Notes: a model not told the origin generated them from the letters alone. Positions 26,871-35,992 are shown, counted from the stretch's first letter. The stretch: DNA of 64,000 nucleotides from an uncultured Selenomonadaceae bacterium (GCA_905233135.1 CAJOCQ010000007.1:29237-93236); one strand, 5' to 3'. Program-made: numbers and translations.

Positions 26871-28220
26871 TTGGGAAGGGGTGCCCGAAATGTTGTCAAT
26901 TTCTTCAAGTGATTTTTGTTTACTTTCAATTCCCAAACTCAATACAACTATCGAAATTATTACAAACACCGACGCGAACATTGCAAAAATTATATGCATT
27001 GGCGCGCCGTTCGCCAAAAGTACGCCTACCAACATTGGAGCCAACATTCCGCCGATTCTGCCGAATCCTGCCGCCCAACCCGAGCCTAACGCTCTTATCG
27101 AAGTCGGGTACATCTCTGGCGTATATGTGTAAATGACGCCCCACGCGCCCAAATTGAAGAAACTCATTGCCGCGCCCCACATTAATAAAGTTGTAGGTTC
27201 TGCCGCGTTGCCGAAAAAGTAACTGCATACGCCAGAAAGTAACAGGAACAATGACAAAGTATATTTTCTGCCGATTATGTCAACAAGCCACGCCGCCGCG
27301 TAATAGCCCGGCAACTGCGCGAGCGTCATTACCAAAACGTATTCAAAACTTTTTACAACCGCGAAGCCCTGCGCGAAGACTATCGAAGGCAGCCACATAA
27401 AAATTCCGTAGTAGCTGTAAACTATTCCGAACCACGCAAGCCATAACATAATTGTTCTTGTGCGAAATTGCGGCGTCCATAATGTGGAAAATTTTGGTTG
27501 CGCTGTATGTTCAGTGCCCAATTCTGCCGCGCTTAATTTTTCGGCGAAAGGTTCGCTTGCAACGTCCAATTTTTTCTCAAGCGTCAAAATTATTTCTTTT
27601 GCCTCGTCGATTTTGTTTTTGGAAATTAAATAGCGTATCGATTCAGGCATATGCAGGCGGATTAAGAAAACGTAAACCGCAGGAATTGCGCCTATCCAAA
27701 ATGCAATTTTCCAGCCAAATTCGGGAATTAACAAATAGGAAATGCAAGCCGCCACTAGCCAGCCCAATCCCCAAAAACTTTCAAGCAATACAATAAATCT
27801 GCCGCGCAAATGTGCGGGCGCGTATTCGCTCATTAAAGTTGCTGCAACGGGCAATTCGCCGCCCAAGCCGAATCCTACCAAAAACCTAAAGAATAATAAA
27901 CTTTCGTAACTCCAAGCCACCGCGCAAAGTCCAGTTGATACGCTGTACAAAATTACAGTTGCCGCGAAAACTTTTTTGCGCCCCAATCTGTCAGCAATAG
28001 TTCCTGCAAGTACCGCGCCGAGTGCCATTCCTATTAATCCAATGCTGCCAATCCAGCCGACTTGTTCCGGCGTCAAGCCCCATTCTTTCGCCAAAACGGG
28101 CAATACAAATGATATTAATCCCGTGTCCATTGAGTCAAACAACCAGCCCAAGCCCGTAACGATTAGCAATTTGTAATGAAATGAACCGACGGGCAATTTT
28201 TCAAGCCGCTCCAATATCAA
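26859..28220 (-). CDS. MFS transporter, metabolite:proton symporter type
   Basis: 453 residues with 12 predicted membrane helices. The start LLIVTGLGWLFDSMDTGLIS with an Asp in helix 1, the loop GTIADRLGRKKVF between helices 2 and 3, and GFGLGGELPVAATLMSEYAP in helices 4-5 are typical of the SV2-like/aromatic acid or niacin uptake branch. The second half repeats the loop motif as DIIGRKYTLS. It likely imports a small organic acid with protons; substrate unknown. It is separated from rpe by ~60 bases with a phrase repeat. Confidence 0.85.
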   Translation of the reverse strand: MILERLEKLPVGSFHYKLLIVTGLGWLFDSMDTGLISFVLPVLAKEWGLTPEQVGWIGSIGLIGMALGAVLAGTIADRLGRKKVFAATVILYSVSTGLCAVAWSYESLLFFRFLVGFGLGGELPVAATLMSEYAPAHLRGRFIVLLESFWGLGWLVAACISYLLIPEFGWKIAFWIGAIPAVYVFLIRLHMPESIRYLISKNKIDEAKEIILTLEKKLDVASEPFAEKLSAAELGTEHTAQPKFSTLWTPQFRTRTIMLWLAWFGIVYSYYGIFMWLPSIVFAQGFAVVKSFEYVLVMTLAQLPGYYAAAWLVDIIGRKYTLSLFLLLSGVCSYFFGNAAEPTTLLMWGAAMSFFNLGAWGVIYTYTPEMYPTSIRALGSGWAAGFGRIGGMLAPMLVGVLLANGAPMHIIFAMFASVFVIISIVVLSLGIESKQKSLEEIDNISGTPSQVRG

Positions 28221-28353
28221 TTTCTTTCAGCTCCTTAATTATAACTTCGCCGTTGTTTTATATCAAATCTTGTTGAATTAGTCAATAAATGCTAAAATTG
28301 TATACGCTGATTTTATATTAAAAAATCCCTAACCTTTAAAAAGAGGTGATTTT

Positions 28354-29265
28354 ATGCCGTTGAAAGGCGAAACCAAAACCAAAAAAGTTGAGGAAGAAAA
28401 TATTTTCATACCCGAAGAGCCGCGCTATTCTTTGGACGATATTATTTTGACGCAAGCCACCAAAGACCAAATTTTGGACGTTGCAACCTACGCCGAAAAT
28501 TCGCAGTTGGTTTTTGACATATGGGGCTTTAACAAAACGCACAAATATTCAAAGCGCGTCGGAATAAATTTATACGGCGCACCGGGTACGGGTAAAACTA
28601 TGGCGGCGCACGCTATAGCTAAAAAGCTCGGCAAAAAAATTTTAATCGTCAACTACGCGGATATTGAATCAAAGTACGTTGGCGAAACGCCTAAAAATAT
28701 TCGCAAAGTTTTTGAGGCGGCGAAAAATTCGGGCAGCATTTTATTTTTCGATGAAGCGGACGCAATTTTGAGCAAGCGCGTTACAAATATGACACAAGCC
28801 GTTGACGTCAGCGTGAATCAAACGCGCTCCGTTATGCTTATGCTGATGAACGAATATCAAGATTTTATAATTTTCGCCACGAATTTTATTTCAAACTTTG
28901 ACCCCGCGTTTATGCGCCGAATTTCGGTACACGTCAAATTTGAACTGCCTGATTTTGAATGCAGGAAAAAACTTTGGCAAATGTACATTCCCGCCGAATT
29001 TGCGGAGCAGTTTGAAAATCTTGACATTGACGAACTTGCAGGGAAATTTGAAGGTTTAAGCGGCAGTGATATTTCTAACGCGGTACTTAACGCCGCCTTC
29101 AAAGCCGCGCGCCTTGTCCCCGACGGCAACGTTACAAATGCCGCGCTGAAGGCAAGGTATAAAGCCTCGTACACCAATTCAAACAAACTCGATAAGCAAA
29201 TTTTATTTGACGCGGTGGAAAATATTTTGGAAAGTAAGCGGGCAAATTCAGGTGTCAGGGATTAG
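28354..29265 (+). CDS. AAA+ family ATPase
   Basis: 303 residues. Walker A GAPGTGKTMAAHAIAKKLG (~78-97), Walker B ILFFDEADAIL, sensor 1 IIFATNFISNFD and an arginine-finger-like FMRRIS place it in the classic AAA clade (FtsH/Cdc48-like). The N-terminal ~70 residues hold no membrane helix or protease, so it is a stand-alone AAA module, perhaps a chaperone or disassembly factor. The stop codon lies inside a phrase repeat. The promoter region is AT-rich; GAGGTGAT is the ribosome binding site. Confidence 0.85.
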   Translation: MPLKGETKTKKVEEENIFIPEEPRYSLDDIILTQATKDQILDVATYAENSQLVFDIWGFNKTHKYSKRVGINLYGAPGTGKTMAAHAIAKKLGKKILIVNYADIESKYVGETPKNIRKVFEAAKNSGSILFFDEADAILSKRVTNMTQAVDVSVNQTRSVMLMLMNEYQDFIIFATNFISNFDPAFMRRISVHVKFELPDFECRKKLWQMYIPAEFAEQFENLDIDELAGKFEGLSGSDISNAVLNAAFKAARLVPDGNVTNAALKARYKASYTNSNKLDKQILFDAVENILESKRANSGVRD

Positions 29266-29280
29266 GTGTCAGGTGTCAGG
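29249..29280. repeat. Short phrase repeat, GGTGTCAGGGATTAGGTGTCAGGTGTCAGG
   Basis: Three copies of AGGTGTCAGG-like phrases with GGATTA overlap the end of the AAA gene and continue past its stop. On the other strand they read CCTGACACC/TAATCCCTGACACC, related to the 585-610 repeat. Confidence 0.65.
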
Positions 29281-29314
29281 AAATTCAAATATGTAAAAAT
29301 TTTTTCAAAAAGAA

Positions 29315-29596
29315 ATGAAGGCGCAGATTTTGGAAAAATTTAAATGCGATTGTTGCGGCTTGTGTTGCAGAAATATTCGGCGCAGTGAATTTTCAAAAAA
29401 TCTTGACAGAGGCGACGGCGTTTGCAAATTTTTAAACACTTCAAACAATCTTTGCACGATTTACGATAACCGCCCAGATTTTTGCAATGTCGAAAAAGGA
29501 TATAAAAAATATTTCGCCGAAACTTACAGCGAAGAAGAATATTTGCGGCTGAATTATTTGGCTTGTCAAAATTTGAAGGAGGAATTTTTCAAATGA
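29315..29596 (+). CDS. YkgJ-family cysteine-cluster protein
   Basis: 93 residues with the YkgJ pattern: KCDCCGLCCRNI, then DGVCKFLN, LCTIYDNRPDFC and LNYLACQN. Such proteins are predicted to bind Zn or Fe-S through the eight-Cys cluster; the function is unknown. Its stop overlaps the start of the DJ-1 gene by ATGA, so the two are translationally coupled. Confidence 0.85.
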   Translation: MKAQILEKFKCDCCGLCCRNIRRSEFSKNLDRGDGVCKFLNTSNNLCTIYDNRPDFCNVEKGYKKYFAETYSEEEYLRLNYLACQNLKEEFFK

Positions 29597-30159
29597 AAGT
29601 AGCAATATTATTGGCGAACGGCTTTGAAGAGGCGGAGGCACTTGTTACGATTGACATTTTGCGACGCGCAGGAATTGAAATTGATTCGTTTTCGCTTGCA
29701 GAAGAATTTGTAACAAGCAGCCGAAAAATTACAGTCAAGGCGGACAAAATTTTGGGCGAAAATAATTTGTCCGAATACGATATGGTAATTTTGCCGGGCG
29801 GGCAACCGGGCTCAACCACTCTTTCAAAAGATAAGCGCGTTTTAAATATCGTCAAAAATTTTATCGGCAATGACAAAAAATTTGTTGCTGCAATTTGCGC
29901 CGCGCCGATGGTTTTAAAATCAGCGGGCGTAAGCGCGGGCAAAACTTTAACTTCATTCCCTTCCGACGAATTAAAGGCAATGTTCACTGACGCAAATTAT
30001 ATTGACGATAAATTGGTTGTGCAGGACGGCAATTTAATTACAAGTCGCGGCGCGGGAACTGTAATGCCTTTTGCGTACAAAATAGTTGACGTTTTGGGCG
30101 GCAATTCCGAACCAATTCAAAAAACTATGCTGTATGACAGACTTTTGGCGGGCAAATGA
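29593..30159 (+). CDS. DJ-1/PfpI-family protein (YajL/ThiJ-like)
   Basis: 188 residues starting MKVAILLANGFEEAEALVTID, typical of DJ-1/YajL. The conserved Cys is in FVAAICAAPMVL (the nucleophile elbow), with the partner Glu at ~15. Family members are linked to oxidative-stress protection or glyoxal handling. The internal start at 29593 is preferred over an upstream one because GGAGG lies at 29578 and the family start is exact. Coupled by ATGA overlaps to both neighbours. Confidence 0.92.
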   Translation: MKVAILLANGFEEAEALVTIDILRRAGIEIDSFSLAEEFVTSSRKITVKADKILGENNLSEYDMVILPGGQPGSTTLSKDKRVLNIVKNFIGNDKKFVAAICAAPMVLKSAGVSAGKTLTSFPSDELKAMFTDANYIDDKLVVQDGNLITSRGAGTVMPFAYKIVDVLGGNSEPIQKTMLYDRLLAGK

Positions 30160-30458
30160 ATAAAATTAAAATTACCGTAATGAAAAAAATTTCGCACGCG
30201 GATTTAATCGAAAAATACGAAAACCCTTTGGAAAATCCCTGCGATATGGAAGTTAGGCAAATTTTTATTTCGGACGGTTGGGAAAAACCTGAGGGCTTGT
30301 GTCAAAGTGCTTGGGAAAGTATGTCAAGTTTTGTCAGGGGACTTTCGCACGGCGCGGAAAATTTTTATAACGGCTGGATGAAAAACAAAAAAGCCGTCAT
30401 GATTTCCTGCAATGACGGCTTCAGACCTGTAAGTTTTTTGATTGAAGTTATTGACTGA
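30156..30458 (+). CDS. TIGR04076-family protein
   Basis: 100 residues: KIKITVMKKISHADLIEKY, NPCDMEVRQIF and a conserved Cys in GLCQSAWESM, ending in MISCNDGFRPVSFLIEVI. This matches the pattern of TIGR04076 small proteins, which have no known function and recur next to redox genes. Starts within the ATGA overlap of the DJ-1 gene; a terminator follows. Confidence 0.75.
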   Translation: MNKIKITVMKKISHADLIEKYENPLENPCDMEVRQIFISDGWEKPEGLCQSAWESMSSFVRGLSHGAENFYNGWMKNKKAVMISCNDGFRPVSFLIEVID

Positions 30459-30487
30459 ATGGCGGCAAATTCAGCCGCTTTTTTTAT
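30459..30487 (+). terminator. Terminator after the YkgJ/DJ-1 operon
   Basis: GCGGC-AAATTCA-GCCGC followed by seven T. Confidence 0.8.
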
Positions 30488-30524
30488 TTTTATAAATTAT
30501 CAAATAAAAATTTATCAACACGCG

Positions 30525-30965
30525 CTAACTTTCAAGCGCAGAAATTTTTGCAATTCGGCGGTTGTGCCTTTCATCGCCTGAAAAATCAGTAGTCAACCAC
30601 GCGCGCACAATTTCGCCTGCTACGCCAATCCCCAAAACGCGCCCACCCATTGCCAAAACATTTGCGTTGTTATGTTCGCGGCTCATCTTCGCCGAAAAAA
30701 CGTCATTGCAAAGGGCGCAACGAATACCTTTAATTTTGTTGGCGGCTATAGAAATTCCAATGCCCGTGCCGCAAAGAACAATTCCGCGTTCAGCGTTGCC
30801 GCTGACAACTTCCGCGCAAACTTTTTCGGCAATATCGGGATAATCTGCCGCGTCATTGCCGAAAGTGCCAACGTCATTAATTTCAACGTCAAATTCTGCC
30901 AAAACTTTTTTAACGGCGTCCTTGAGTTCAACCGCGCCGTGATCGCTGCCAATCGTAATTTTCAT
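30525..30965 (-). CDS. rpiB: Ribose 5-phosphate isomerase B
   Basis: 146 residues: MKITIGSDHGAVELKDAVK, GIVLCGTGIGISIAANK with the catalytic Cys, GIRCALCNDVFSAKMSREHNNANVL, and a C-terminal EIVRAWLTTDFSG. It interconverts ribose-5-phosphate and ribulose-5-phosphate and so pairs metabolically with rpe ~4 kb away, though they are not in one operon. The ribosome binding site GGAGCTG precedes the ATG. Confidence 0.96.
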   Translation of the reverse strand: MKITIGSDHGAVELKDAVKKVLAEFDVEINDVGTFGNDAADYPDIAEKVCAEVVSGNAERGIVLCGTGIGISIAANKIKGIRCALCNDVFSAKMSREHNNANVLAMGGRVLGIGVAGEIVRAWLTTDFSGDERHNRRIAKISALES

Positions 30966-31131
30966 TTTTTCAGCTCCTCTGCTTTTTTTCGATTTTATAA
31001 TTATTTATTTTTGCAGTCAATATTTTAATTTGAAATTAGAAAAACTTATTTTATTTTGCCAAAAAAATATTGAATCAATTAAAAATTTTTCTTAAAATGT
31101 CAACAGAAAATTTTGAAGGGAAGGTTAAAAA

Positions 31132-32076
31132 ATGGCGGAAATTATTCAAGCTCCCGTTATCGGCAGCAAAAATGTTACAGGCACAAATTATACAGGCTCG
31201 GCGGCGAAAGTTTATTTCACTAAAAAAATTGACGCCGAACACCTTATTAAACTTTACAAGCTGATTAATGAAAATATTTTCGGCAAAGTTGCAATTAAAC
31301 TTCATACGGGCGAACAGCACGGACCGAATATTTTGCCGCGTGATATGGTAAAAGCTTTTCAGGCGCAAATTCCCAATTCAAAAATCGTTGAATGCAACAC
31401 GCTTTATCACGGCGACAGATTCACTACTGAAGGGCACCGCGAAACTTTAAAGGTAAACGGCTGGACTTTCTGCGACGTTGATATTATGGACGAAGACGAT
31501 AAAGTTGTTAATTTCCCCGTCAAAAACGGTTTCCATTTGAAAGAAGTTGCAATGGGCGCACATTTGGCGGATTATGATTCGCTGATAGTTTTGACGCACT
31601 TCAAAGGTCACGCAATGGGCGGATTCGGCGGCTCAATGAAAAATATCGGTATCGGCAACGCAAGCGGGCATTTGGGCAAGGCGCAAGTTCACGGCGTTGA
31701 CCCGAATAATGTTCCCTCAAATTATCTTGAATGGCCTATGAAAGAATACTTTATGGAGCTTATGTGCGACAGTGCAAACGCTACTTGCAACCACTTCGGC
31801 AAAAATATTATTTTTATAAATGTAATGCGGCGAATGAGTGTTGATTGTGACTGCGCGGGCGTTACAGCCGCCGAGCCTACAATGGCTGACATTGGAATTT
31901 GTGCAAGCACAGATATTTTGGCGGTTGACCAAGCTTGCGCGGATATGGTTTACGCCGCGCACGACAGCCACGATTTGAAAGAAAGAATTGAAACTCGCGC
32001 AGGACTGCGCCAACTTTCTGCAATGGCTGAAGCTAAGCTCGGCAACCCGCAATATGAAATTATTGAAATTGACTAA
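31132..32076 (+). CDS. DUF362-domain protein
   Basis: 314 residues. DUF362 pattern: VYFTKKIDAEHLIKLYKL, VAIKLHTGEQHGPNILPRDM, LTHFKGHAMGGFGGSMKNIG, and a Cys-rich segment near 215-245 (CDSANATCNHF, SVDCDCAGVT). Some relatives carry Fe-S clusters and the family is tied to redox chemistry, but no reaction is established. The 3' end overlaps the next gene by 23 bases in another frame. Confidence 0.8.
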   Translation: MAEIIQAPVIGSKNVTGTNYTGSAAKVYFTKKIDAEHLIKLYKLINENIFGKVAIKLHTGEQHGPNILPRDMVKAFQAQIPNSKIVECNTLYHGDRFTTEGHRETLKVNGWTFCDVDIMDEDDKVVNFPVKNGFHLKEVAMGAHLADYDSLIVLTHFKGHAMGGFGGSMKNIGIGNASGHLGKAQVHGVDPNNVPSNYLEWPMKEYFMELMCDSANATCNHFGKNIIFINVMRRMSVDCDCAGVTAAEPTMADIGICASTDILAVDQACADMVYAAHDSHDLKERIETRAGLRQLSAMAEAKLGNPQYEIIEID

Positions 32077-32539
32077 AAAACTTCCTTTTGCAGTCGCCGC
32101 CGTATTAATTTTAGCGGCGGGGCTGCTTTTTTTTGAAAAAATTTCTGCGGAGGAAAAATTTTCAATGAGCGTACCATACACGGACGAACAGCAATTAAAA
32201 GATTTGTATAACGAAATGTGGCAAGCATTGTTGGCAAAAGATATTTCGACGCTGGAAAAAATTCACGCGGACGAATTTATTTTGGTACATATGACAGGAA
32301 TGCAACAGCCGAAAAAAGAATATTTGCGCTGCGTACGTGACGGCGAATTAAATTATTTTTCGGCGCGCGCAGAAAATATTTTTGTCGATACAGGCGCGGG
32401 AAAATTAATCGGGCAGTCGAAAGTTGAAGCGGCAGTTTTCGGCGGCAATAAGCATACTTGGAATTTGCAACTTGCATTTGACGTTGAAAAGCGCGGCGGC
32501 AGTTGGATTTTGATTTTTGGCAGAGCGTCAACTTATTAA
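32054..32539 (+). CDS. Membrane-anchored or exported NTF2/SnoaL-like protein (DUF4440-type)
   Basis: 161 residues. The start MKLLKLTKKLPFAVAAVLIL gives a signal peptide or anchor, whereas an upstream in-frame start would extend into the DUF362 gene. The mature part YTDEQQLKDLYNEMWQALLAKDIS...IHADEFILVH is a SnoaL/DUF4440 cone fold (~120 residues). The role may be ligand binding outside the cytoplasm. First of a group of closely packed plus-strand genes to 38.6 kb. Confidence 0.75.
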   Translation: MKLLKLTKKLPFAVAAVLILAAGLLFFEKISAEEKFSMSVPYTDEQQLKDLYNEMWQALLAKDISTLEKIHADEFILVHMTGMQQPKKEYLRCVRDGELNYFSARAENIFVDTGAGKLIGQSKVEAAVFGGNKHTWNLQLAFDVEKRGGSWILIFGRASTY

Positions 32540-32551
32540 GGAGGTAACAAA

Positions 32552-33385
32552 ATGAAAGAAGTTGCAGTGCTGATAGGCAGCGGCAGCATAGGGCAGGCAA
32601 TAGCGCGGCGCGTCGGCGCAGGCAAGCACGTGGTTTTGGGCGATTTAAAAATTGAGGCGGCGAACAAGGCGGCTGAAATTTTGGAAAACGCGGGCTTTGA
32701 AACTTCAACGGTTGCAGTTGACATTTCAAGCCGCGATTCAATTTTAAATTTGGTTGAACACGCGCAAAAATTCGGCGCGGTTAAAAATTTGATTAACGCG
32801 GCGGGCGTTTCGCCTTCGCAAGCTCCCGTTTCTGCAATTTTGAAAGTTGATTTGTACGGGACGGCGGTTTTGCTTGAAGAATTTGGAAAAATAATTTCTG
32901 ACGGCGGCTCGGGCGTTATAATTTCTTCGCAAAGCGGACACAGGCTCGGCGCAATTCCTGAAGAACAAAATACCGCGCTTGCAACTTCGCCGACCGAAAA
33001 ACTTTTGGAACTTGATTTTCTTAAAGCAATTACAGACACTTTGAAGGCGTACCAATATTCAAAGCGTTGTAATGTTTTGCGCGTAATGTACGAGGCTACA
33101 CGTTGGGGCAAACGCGGCGCAACTGTTAATTCAATCAGTCCCGGAATAATTATTACGCCGCTTGCCGCTGACGAATTGAAAGGTCCGCGCGGCGAAGGTT
33201 ATCGAAATATGCTTAAGGCAAGTCCTGCAGGGCGCGCAGGTACGCCCGATGAAGTCGGCGATTTGGCAGAATTTTTAATGTCAAGCAGAGGAAAATTTAT
33301 CAGCGGCGCAGATTTTCTCATTGACGGCGGCACCACTGCAAGTTATTGGTACGGCGATTTACAATATTTGAAAAAAACTCATTGA
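32552..33385 (+). CDS. Short-chain dehydrogenase/reductase
   Basis: 277 residues. It is an SDR fold with an altered dinucleotide loop, VAVLIGSGSIGQAIARRVG, in place of TGxxxGxG. There are also NLINAAGV, a Ser-rich VIISSQSGH, a YQYSK catalytic Tyr/Lys pair (~residue 170) and ATVNSISPGIIITPL. The changed loop resembles a Rossmann dehydrogenase loop and may alter cofactor binding. Ribosome binding site AAGGAGG lies 6 bases before ATG. Substrate unknown. Confidence 0.85.
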   Translation: MKEVAVLIGSGSIGQAIARRVGAGKHVVLGDLKIEAANKAAEILENAGFETSTVAVDISSRDSILNLVEHAQKFGAVKNLINAAGVSPSQAPVSAILKVDLYGTAVLLEEFGKIISDGGSGVIISSQSGHRLGAIPEEQNTALATSPTEKLLELDFLKAITDTLKAYQYSKRCNVLRVMYEATRWGKRGATVNSISPGIIITPLAADELKGPRGEGYRNMLKASPAGRAGTPDEVGDLAEFLMSSRGKFISGADFLIDGGTTASYWYGDLQYLKKTH

Positions 33386-33394
33386 GGCGATAAT

Positions 33395-33949
33395 ATGAAT
33401 GTTTTTGAAAACCTGCGCGAAGGCAAGCACTACCACATTTTGGACGAAGATTATAAACGCGAGGCACATACAGAATTTGCACGTTGTGCGCACATTTGCC
33501 ATTTGATTAACGCTGCAGATCCTGTCGATACAGAAAAAATTTTGCAACTTGAAAAAGAATTGTTTAACGGCAATTTGCCCGAAAATACTTTTTTAACGCC
33601 GCCCTTTCAAATTGACGCGGCTTGCAGAGTTTTTTTAGGCAAAAATGTTTTCGTCAACCACAATTTAACGGTAATGTCAGTCGGTACAGTTACGATTGAA
33701 GACGGCGTAATGATTGCGCCTGAAGTCGGGCTTTTTACAGTCAACCACGAGCCGAAAAATATTCGCATCATTATGACTAAAGAAATTTTGATTAAGAAAA
33801 ATGCTTGGATTGGCGCGCGGGTAAATATTCTGCCGGGCGTAACGATTGGCGAAAATGCAATTATAGGCACGGCGTCAGTTGTTACAAAAGATATTCCCGA
33901 TAACGCCGTTGCAGTCGGCAACCCTGCGCGAGTGATTAAATTTATTTAG
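33395..33949 (+). CDS. Sugar O-acetyltransferase (maltose/galactoside type)
   Basis: 184 residues. The N-terminal helical cap (YHILDEDYKREAHTEFARCAH) is followed by a left-handed beta-helix with hexapeptide repeats: INHNLTV-like, VTIEDGVMIAPEVGLFTVNH, AWIGARVNILPGVTIGENAIIG and NAVAVGNPARVIK. It transfers acetyl from acetyl-CoA to a sugar hydroxyl; the His in VNH acts as base in the family. Nine-base gap to the SDR gene. Confidence 0.9.
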   Translation: MNVFENLREGKHYHILDEDYKREAHTEFARCAHICHLINAADPVDTEKILQLEKELFNGNLPENTFLTPPFQIDAACRVFLGKNVFVNHNLTVMSVGTVTIEDGVMIAPEVGLFTVNHEPKNIRIIMTKEILIKKNAWIGARVNILPGVTIGENAIIGTASVVTKDIPDNAVAVGNPARVIKFI

Positions 33950-33961
33950 GAGAGTTGTACA

Positions 33962-34378
33962 ATGAATAAAATTGAACGTAACAAAAAAACTATGGAACGT
34001 TTTCAAACTTGTATCAATACCTGCGATAAAAATTTGGCTGAAGAATTGATTGACGCCAAGGCGGAATTTGCAAGCTTAATTTCTGATGAAAAACTTTACG
34101 GCGGCGCGGGCTATTTGTCGGTTGTCGAATTTATGCGCAAAAGTTTTTCTGATATTCATTGGGAAATTGTCGATACTGCGGTTGAAGAAAATAAAGTTGC
34201 AGTAAGCTGGATTTGTTCCGGTACGCACGACGGCGAATTTATGAATTTCCCGCCAAGCGGCAAAAAATTTTCTTTCAGCTGTATGAATTTTTATTATTTC
34301 AATGACGACGGCAAAATTATTAAAGACGTTGCCGCGCAGGGTATGATGGGGCTTTTTCAATCTTTAGGTTTAAAATAA
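33962..34378 (+). CDS. SnoaL-like / ester cyclase family protein
   Basis: 138 residues with the cone fold seen in SnoaL-like proteins: KKTMERFQTCINTCDKN, VEFMRKSFSDIHWEIVDTAV, VAVSWICSGTHDGEFMNFPPSGKKF and IIKDVAAQGMMGLFQSL. Catalytic function cannot be assigned. Ribosome binding site AGGAGAG upstream. It is the second NTF2-superfold protein in this cluster, unrelated in sequence to the exported one. Confidence 0.75.
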   Translation: MNKIERNKKTMERFQTCINTCDKNLAEELIDAKAEFASLISDEKLYGGAGYLSVVEFMRKSFSDIHWEIVDTAVEENKVAVSWICSGTHDGEFMNFPPSGKKFSFSCMNFYYFNDDGKIIKDVAAQGMMGLFQSLGLK

Positions 34379-34394
34379 ATTGGAGGTATTTTAA

Positions 34395-35387
34395 ATGCAG
34401 TATGTAAAATTTGGCAATACCGGTATGGACGTTTCAAAAATTTGTCTCGGTATGATGAGTTTCGGTAAACCCGGCAAAGAAAACGGCGTTTTTCCGTGGG
34501 CGAAAACTTACGACGAAGGCAAAGATATGTTTAAAAAAGCCGTCGAACTCGGAATTAATTATTTTGATACGGCGAACGTTTATCAAATGGGCTCCAGTGA
34601 AGAAATTACCGGACGCTTTATTAAAGATTTTGGGCTTGACCGTGATGAAATTGTTGTTGCAACAAAAGTAAATTTTGAAATGAGAATCGGACGCCCCAAC
34701 GGCAAAGGTTGCTCCCGTAAAAATATTATGGCGGAAATTGACCACAGTTTGAAACGCTTGCAAATGGATTATGTTGACGTTTATCAAATTCACAGGCTCG
34801 ACACTGAAACGCCAATGGAAGAAATTATGGAAGCGTTGCACGATGTAGTAAAAGCGGGCAAGGCGCGTTATATCGGCGCGTCAACAATTTTTGCGTGGCA
34901 ACTCGAAAGAATGCAAAACATTGCCGAAAATCACAACTGGACAAAATTTGTGTCACTTCAACCTCAATATAATTTAATTTACCGCGAAGAAGAAAGAGAA
35001 ATTATGCCGCTTTGCAAAGACAGAAAAATGGCGGTTGTTCCTTGGTCGCCTTTGGCGGGCGGACGTTGTGCGCACCCTTGGGGCACTAAAACTGCAAGAA
35101 ATTCTATCGACGAAGTTTCGCCAATGGTCTGGAATAAAACAAACGACGTTGATAAAGTTGTTGTTGATAACCTCGAAAAAGTTTCAAAAGAAATTGGCTA
35201 TTCAATGGCGCAAACTGCGCTTGCGTGGATGCTCAGCAAAGATTATATTACCGCGCCGATTGTCGGCACAACTTCAGTAAAACACATTGAAGAGGCAGTT
35301 TCCGCGCTTGATATTAAATTGGACGAAGAAATTATTAAAAAGTTGGAAGCTCCTTACGTTCCGCACATTAAAACCGGCGCATTTTAA
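34395..35387 (+). CDS. Aldo/keto reductase (YajO/Mgs-like)
   Basis: 330 residues. AKR tetrad elements are visible: Asp and Tyr in YFDTANVYQMGSSEE, Lys in VVATKVNF and His in VYQIHRLDTETP. The C-terminal part has VVPWSPLAGGR, MAQTALAWMLSKDYITAPIVG and SVKHIEEAVSALD, the NADPH-binding region. It reduces aldehydes or ketones with NADPH; the natural substrate is unknown. Confidence 0.92.
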   Translation: MQYVKFGNTGMDVSKICLGMMSFGKPGKENGVFPWAKTYDEGKDMFKKAVELGINYFDTANVYQMGSSEEITGRFIKDFGLDRDEIVVATKVNFEMRIGRPNGKGCSRKNIMAEIDHSLKRLQMDYVDVYQIHRLDTETPMEEIMEALHDVVKAGKARYIGASTIFAWQLERMQNIAENHNWTKFVSLQPQYNLIYREEEREIMPLCKDRKMAVVPWSPLAGGRCAHPWGTKTARNSIDEVSPMVWNKTNDVDKVVVDNLEKVSKEIGYSMAQTALAWMLSKDYITAPIVGTTSVKHIEEAVSALDIKLDEEIIKKLEAPYVPHIKTGAF

Positions 35388-35409
35388 AATTTTGGAGGCG
35401 TAAAAATTT

Positions 35410-35925
35410 ATGGCGAAAATTTTAATTGCGTACTATTCCCGCAAAGGTCAAAATTATGTCAACGGCTCAATTAAAAATCTTGCGAAGGGCAATACTGAAA
35501 TTGTTGCTGAATTTATTCAAAAGGCGGTTGGCGGCGAACTTTTTGAGATTGACACTGTTAAAAATTATCCCGTCGATTACACCGAATGCACCAACGTTGC
35601 AAAGGAAGAAATTCGGCAAAAGGCGCGTCCCGAACTCAAGAAATATTTGCCGAGCATTGACGAATACGACACAATTTTTTTAGGGAGTCCTTGTTGGTGG
35701 GGACAACCGGTTATGGCTGTTTTTACTTTTTTGGAAAAATATAATTTCGCCGGCAAAAAAATTATTCCCTTTATGACGCACGAAGGCAGCGGCTTAGGCA
35801 GCACTATGGGGCAAATTAAAAAAGCTTGTCCAAATTCTACCGTTGCAAACGGTTTGGCAATTCGCGGCGCAAACGCCCAAAATTCTGAAGCTGAAGTTTC
35901 CGCGTGGGCGAAGGAAAATATTTGA
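35410..35925 (+). CDS. Flavodoxin-family protein
   Basis: 171 residues: ILIAYYSRKGQNYVNG (phosphate loop), GNTEIVAEFIQKAVGGELFEI, DTIFLGSPCWWGQPVMAVFTF and IIPFMTHEGSGLGSTM. This is the flavodoxin 4 type often next to aldo/keto reductases and cupins. It holds FMN and carries electrons or reduces quinone-like substrates. A terminator follows, so it may end one transcript. Confidence 0.9.
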   Translation: MAKILIAYYSRKGQNYVNGSIKNLAKGNTEIVAEFIQKAVGGELFEIDTVKNYPVDYTECTNVAKEEIRQKARPELKKYLPSIDEYDTIFLGSPCWWGQPVMAVFTFLEKYNFAGKKIIPFMTHEGSGLGSTMGQIKKACPNSTVANGLAIRGANAQNSEAEVSAWAKENI

Positions 35926-35940
35926 GCTTAAAAATTTTTT

Positions 35941-35976
35941 AACTCTTACAAAATTTTCTGTAGGAGTTATTTTTTT
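35941..35976 (+). terminator. Internal terminator after the flavodoxin gene
   Basis: AACTCTTACA and TGTAGGAGTT arms followed by ATTTTTTT. It splits the 32-39 kb cluster into two parts or causes partial read-through. Confidence 0.7.
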
Positions 35977-35992
35977 AGAAAGGATTTTTTTA

